Source: an uncultured Rhodospirillales bacterium (GTDB lineage Bacteria; Pseudomonadota; Alphaproteobacteria; Rhodospirillales; 2-02-FULL-58-16). From it: 9,381 bases of DNA. The stretch is taken from contig CAJXGZ010000073.1 in NCBI GenBank assembly GCA_913053795.1, forward strand, positions 1 to 9,381, given 5' to 3'. Shown here one piece after another: positions 7,152 to 9,381 of this stretch (position 1 is its first letter; each line of letters begins with the position of its first letter). The notes under the pieces are model-generated. The model searched no databases. It saw nothing but the letters and a program-made list of their open reading frames with translations, and was not told where the DNA came from. A program made the position numbers and the translations under genes.

Positions 7152-8162
7152 ATGACTGAGCGCCTTGAACATGGTGGGGACGCGGCGGAGGCCGAGGCCC
7201 TTTTCGGCCGCCCCCAGGATGGCTGGCTTGATCTCTCCACCGGCATCAATCCTTATCACTATCCCTTGAAGACTATGGAGCTGAAGCATCTGCTCCATCT
7301 TCCGGACTCGGGCCTTTTTGAAGACTTGCGCCGGGCGGCGGCGGACTGTTACGGCGTCTCCGACCCCGCCCTGGTGGTCCCGGCGCCGGGAACCCAAGCC
7401 TTGATCCAGTGGCTGCCGCGCCTTAGGGCGCGCTCCCGGGTTACGGTCCTCGGCCCCACCTACAACGAGCACGCCCACGCTTGGCGTCTGGCTGGACACG
7501 CCGTGGAGGAGCGGGCCGTGCAGGAGGGGGACGGCCTGGACGGGTTGAAGGAGCTTTCCGGCGTGGTGGTCTGCGTCAATCCCAACAACCCGGACGGCCG
7601 CATCCTTAAAGCCGACGAGCTGGTCGATCTGGCGGCGCGCTTGGCGCGGCGCGGCGGCCTTCTGGTGGTGGACGAGGCCTTCTCGGACGTTGCGCCCGAA
7701 ATCAGCGTCGCCGCCAAGGCGGGGGCGCCGGGTTTGGTGGCGTTGCGCTCTTTCGGCAAGTTTTTCGGTCTGGCCGGCGTGCGTCTGGGCTTCGCCCTGA
7801 CCGGACCCGAGCTGGCCGGACCTCTGATCCACGCCCTCGGTCCGTGGGCGGTGTCCGGTCCCGCCGCCGCGGTGGGGGCGCGGGCGCTCTCGGATGAAAA
7901 ATGGATCAGCGAAACCCGCGAGCGCCTGAAAAGGGAAGCGGTGCGCTTGGCCGGACTGCTCAAGGACAATGGCATGGAGGAGGTCGGCGGAACCGATCTG
8001 TTCCGCCTTGTCCAGTCGCCGAAGGGGCCGGACATCCATGCCCGCCTCGCCAAGCGCGGCGTCCTCGTCAGGAAATTCTCCGAGCGCCCCAACTGGCTGC
8101 GTTTCGGCCTGCCCGGCGATGAAGACGACTGGAGACTCCTGGAGCAAGCCCTTCAGGAATGA
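7152..8162 (+). CDS. cobC: Threonine-phosphate decarboxylase, cobalamin synthesis
   Basis: This PLP enzyme decarboxylates L-threonine O-3-phosphate to (R)-1-amino-2-propanol O-2-phosphate, the linker of the cobalamin lower ligand. It is called CobC in Pseudomonas denitrificans and CobD in Salmonella. The 336-residue product has the family N-terminus (HGGD at 7-10; LDLSTGINPYHYP from 26), PAPGTQALI (78-85), NPNNPDGR (143-150), cofactor Asp174 in VVDEAF, the PLP lysine K203 in SFGKFFG, and the substrate-binding arginine R317 in WLRFGLP. All key residues are present, so it looks functional. Its usual partner, the CbiB/CobD synthase gene, is not adjacent. Instead the stop codon runs into an inverted repeat and a decayed deaminase gene. 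I found no cobalamin riboswitch upstream, and the start has only a weak ribosome-binding site. Confidence 0.92.
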   Translation: MTERLEHGGDAAEAEALFGRPQDGWLDLSTGINPYHYPLKTMELKHLLHLPDSGLFEDLRRAAADCYGVSDPALVVPAPGTQALIQWLPRLRARSRVTVLGPTYNEHAHAWRLAGHAVEERAVQEGDGLDGLKELSGVVVCVNPNNPDGRILKADELVDLAARLARRGGLLVVDEAFSDVAPEISVAAKAGAPGLVALRSFGKFFGLAGVRLGFALTGPELAGPLIHALGPWAVSGPAAAVGARALSDEKWISETRERLKREAVRLAGLLKDNGMEEVGGTDLFRLVQSPKGPDIHARLAKRGVLVRKFSERPNWLRFGLPGDEDDWRLLEQALQE

Positions 8163-8194
8163 TACCAACGGTCATAGATATTGACCGTTGGTAT
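8162..8194. repeat. Perfect 13-bp inverted repeat after cobC
   Basis: ATACCAACGGTCA (8162-8174) and its exact complement TGACCGTTGGTAT (8182-8194) flank a 7-nt spacer. The last base of the cobC TGA stop lies in the left arm. No T tract follows on either strand, so this is not a standard intrinsic terminator, though it could stabilise mRNA 3' ends or slow polymerase. It also sits where the deaminase remnant loses recognisable coding sequence. It may be a dispersed palindromic repeat; copy number cannot be judged from one window. Confidence 0.85.
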
Positions 8195-8993
8195 TCGTCA
8201 AGCTGGGCGATCAATTTTTGCTTTTCGGAAGGCCTTAGGAACGACGCTTCAAACGAATTGCGCGCCAGCGCGCGCATGTGGTCTTGGGTCAGGTCCAGCG
8301 CCGCCTGCACGGCTTGGTAATTCTCGTTCTCATATCCGCCGAAATAGGCTGGATCGTCGGAATTGACGGTGACCATCAGCCCTTTTTCCATCAATGTCCT
8401 GAGCGGGTGGTCCTTCATGTCCTTGATGACGCCAAGTTTCAGGTTGGACAGCGGGCACATGGTCAAGGGCGTTTTGCTTGCCGCCAGACGCTTCACCAGT
8501 CCTTCGTCCTCGAGAAGGCGGTTGCGCGTGCGCCTGATCCAGGGTCGCCATGGCGTCTTCGGCGTCCAGGTGGCGCAGGAAACACAGGATCAGTTTGGAA
8601 GTGAGGCCCGAGTTCCGTCTCGGCTTTCCCCATTGCCCGATGGACGCCGCCGAAGACGTTGGCGAATGGGACGCCGCGCCAGGTGTGGACTTGCGGGTCG
8701 AAAAAGATTTCCGTGTGAAGGACGATTTGCTTGTGGGCTTTTTCCAGATAGGCCCACGTCAGGTCGAAAAAGTCCCGCTCCGTCCTCAAGACCCGCGCGC
8801 CTTGGTAATAGATATCCAGAAAACCCTGCAACCCTTGGAAACTGTAGGCGGCCCTCAGTTCCTCCACCGAAGCGAAAGGAAGATCGACGCCGTTTCTTTC
8901 GGCCAGGGCGAACATCATCTCCGGCTCGAGCGAGCCCTCGATATGGATATGAAGTCCGGCCTTGGGCAGGCCTTCGATGAAGGCGTCCATCAT
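8195..8993 (-). pseudogene. add: Broken adenine/adenosine deaminase gene
   Basis: An intact gene would encode a zinc hydrolase of about 330-340 residues that turns adenine (or adenosine) into hypoxanthine (or inosine). The YYQGARVLRTERDFF and HTEIFFDPQVHT segments favour the adenine-deaminase branch. The N-terminal frame (from ATG 8993 or 8990) has the zinc motif HIHIEGSLEPE. Near 8607-8609 one extra base, probably in a GGG run, shifts the frame, and homology continues as TSKLILCFLRHLDAEDAM. Around 8523-8532 a third frame resumes at NRLLEDEGLVKRL and contains TMCPLSN and NSDDPAYFGGY. About 65-70 codons between the last two blocks are missing, including the HAGE metal/catalytic motif and the DHG histidine. 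The 3' end runs into the inverted repeat with no native stop. Three frames plus a catalytic deletion make it non-functional. Confidence 0.88.
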
Positions 8994-9092
8994 CCGGACT
9001 CTTATTGTTTGCGCTGTTTGATATATACTTGAGACGAAACCGCAAGGGACATGCCTGATGGCGTTCGTAATGCCAACCTGCATGGATAATCA

Positions 9093-9206
9093 TCCTTTGT
9101 GATCGTCACCGATCTCGCCCGGGCGCTGGACCGGGCCGGCCTCGCGCCGCGGGTGGACTTCATTCGGCTCAGCAGCTACGGCGATGGCCAGGAAAGCTCC
9201 GGCGCC
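9093..9206 (+). pseudogene. hpt: Internal fragment of hypoxanthine phosphoribosyltransferase
   Basis: In the frame read from 9093, the codons give SFVIVTDLARALDRAG, then VDFIRLSSYGDGQESSG. This is the core segment of Hpt-type purine phosphoribosyltransferases; E. coli has a corresponding DFMRVSSYGSGTQSSG. There is an in-frame stop at 9087-9089 and no start. The N-terminal part is absent, and so is the downstream PRPP-binding VDDI.DTG motif that should follow. After about 9206 the sequence no longer resembles the family and the histidine kinase gene begins on the other strand. About 38 codons of an enzyme of roughly 180 residues remain, so this is a relic. Hpt converts hypoxanthine to IMP, the step after the neighbouring deaminase. 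The 100 bp between the two relics (8994-9092) hold no gene that I recognise. Confidence 0.8.
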
Positions 9207-9226
9207 TACCCTATCTCGGCAGGTTG

Positions 9227-9381
9227 TTATGAATCCGCGCCGCCGGAAAGACGATTGACCGGAAAGACGATTGAGACGACGGTTCCCTTTCCCGGTTCGC
9301 TCTCTAACGTGAAGACGCCGCCATGGGCCTCCACCAGTCCCTTGGTCACGGGCAGGCCGAGGCCTGTTCCCTCGTGTTTCC
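9227..9381 (-). CDS. Sensor histidine kinase, C-terminal end (partial)
   Basis: Only the last 50 codons are in the window; the gene continues beyond position 9381. The sequence KHEGTGLGLPVTKGLVEAHG followed by GVFTLESEPGKGTVVSIVFP is the end of a GHKL ATP-binding domain: the G2 box GTGLGL, the helix after it, and the final GxGT strand. These are hallmarks of two-component sensor kinases. Sensor domains and the phospho-accepting histidine are outside the window, so the signal is unknown. After IVFP the reading frame has been altered by a 16-bp tandem duplication, and the protein now ends VNRLSGGADS. That lies beyond the fold, so the kinase may still work. Confidence 0.88.
   Translation of the reverse strand, partial: KHEGTGLGLPVTKGLVEAHGGVFTLESEPGKGTVVSIVFPVNRLSGGADS
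9243..9274. repeat. Exact 16-bp tandem duplication
   Basis: CCGGAAAGACGATTGA occurs twice without spacer (9243-9258 and 9259-9274), within the 3' end of the histidine kinase gene. Because 16 is not a multiple of three, it changes the frame. Removing one copy gives a C-terminus VVSIVFPAARIHNNLPR ending at a TAG at 9211-9213. The identity of the copies suggests a recent event. Confidence 0.95.

Noticed and set aside
6918..8168. Long minus-strand open frame continuing upstream of phnW
   Set aside because: It is the antisense shadow of cobC in a GC-rich genome. PhnW family length fits a start at 6917.
8162..8194. Standard intrinsic terminator for cobC
   Set aside because: The stem is perfect but no T tract follows on either strand, so I list it as an inverted repeat only.
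8068..8496. Separate short gene for the C-terminal deaminase part
   Set aside because: It begins in the middle of the deaminase fold, lacks the first zinc motif, and continues into antisense of cobC. It is a piece of the pseudogene.
8994..9092. Promoter for the deaminase relic (AT-rich TATATA near 9022-9027)
   Set aside because: An AT-rich hexamer is present, but no -35 box with acceptable spacing could be matched on either strand.

Overview
This is a GC-rich stretch of bacterial chromosome, most likely from an alphaproteobacterium (Rhodospirillales-like). The main clues are the alphaproteobacterial form of BamB, the gene order YfgM-like/bamB/der, and a CobC-type threonine-phosphate decarboxylase. 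The taxonomic call is an inference from protein style; no search was run.

Left part (1-2304): prfC (peptide chain release factor 3, minus strand) is complete and ends at a clear intrinsic terminator. It diverges, across only 66 bp, from a thioredoxin-fold protein of the AhpC/TSA-like class with a CNHC motif. Middle part (2387-5805): a conserved housekeeping operon on the plus strand carries an inner-membrane TPR-like protein (YfgM-like), the outer-membrane assembly lipoprotein BamB, and the ribosome-assembly GTPase Der. It links envelope biogenesis with 50S maturation, as in many proteobacteria. Der ends in a stop codon that overlaps the stop of the convergent gene phnW (2-aminoethylphosphonate:pyruvate transaminase, minus strand, 5802-6917). 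phnW diverges from cobC (7152-8162), a PLP enzyme that makes the aminopropanol-phosphate precursor of the cobalamin nucleotide loop.

Right part (8162-9381): this is the unusual region. A perfect 13-bp inverted repeat abuts the cobC stop. Next comes a broken adenine/adenosine deaminase gene (minus strand). It has a frameshift, an internal deletion that removes the catalytic HAGE region, and no recognisable native stop. About 100 bp further on is a fragment of about 38 codons from inside a hypoxanthine phosphoribosyltransferase gene (plus strand), cut at both ends. Adenine deaminase makes hypoxanthine and Hpt salvages it to IMP, so two consecutive steps of one purine salvage route lie dead side by side. 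The window ends in the C-terminus of a sensor histidine kinase whose last codons were reframed by an exact 16-bp tandem duplication.

I found no phage, transposase, CRISPR array, rRNA or tRNA, and no clearly new multi-gene system. The features most worth following up are the decayed purine-salvage locus with its palindrome and clustered breakpoints, and a four-tract G-quadruplex motif inside der.
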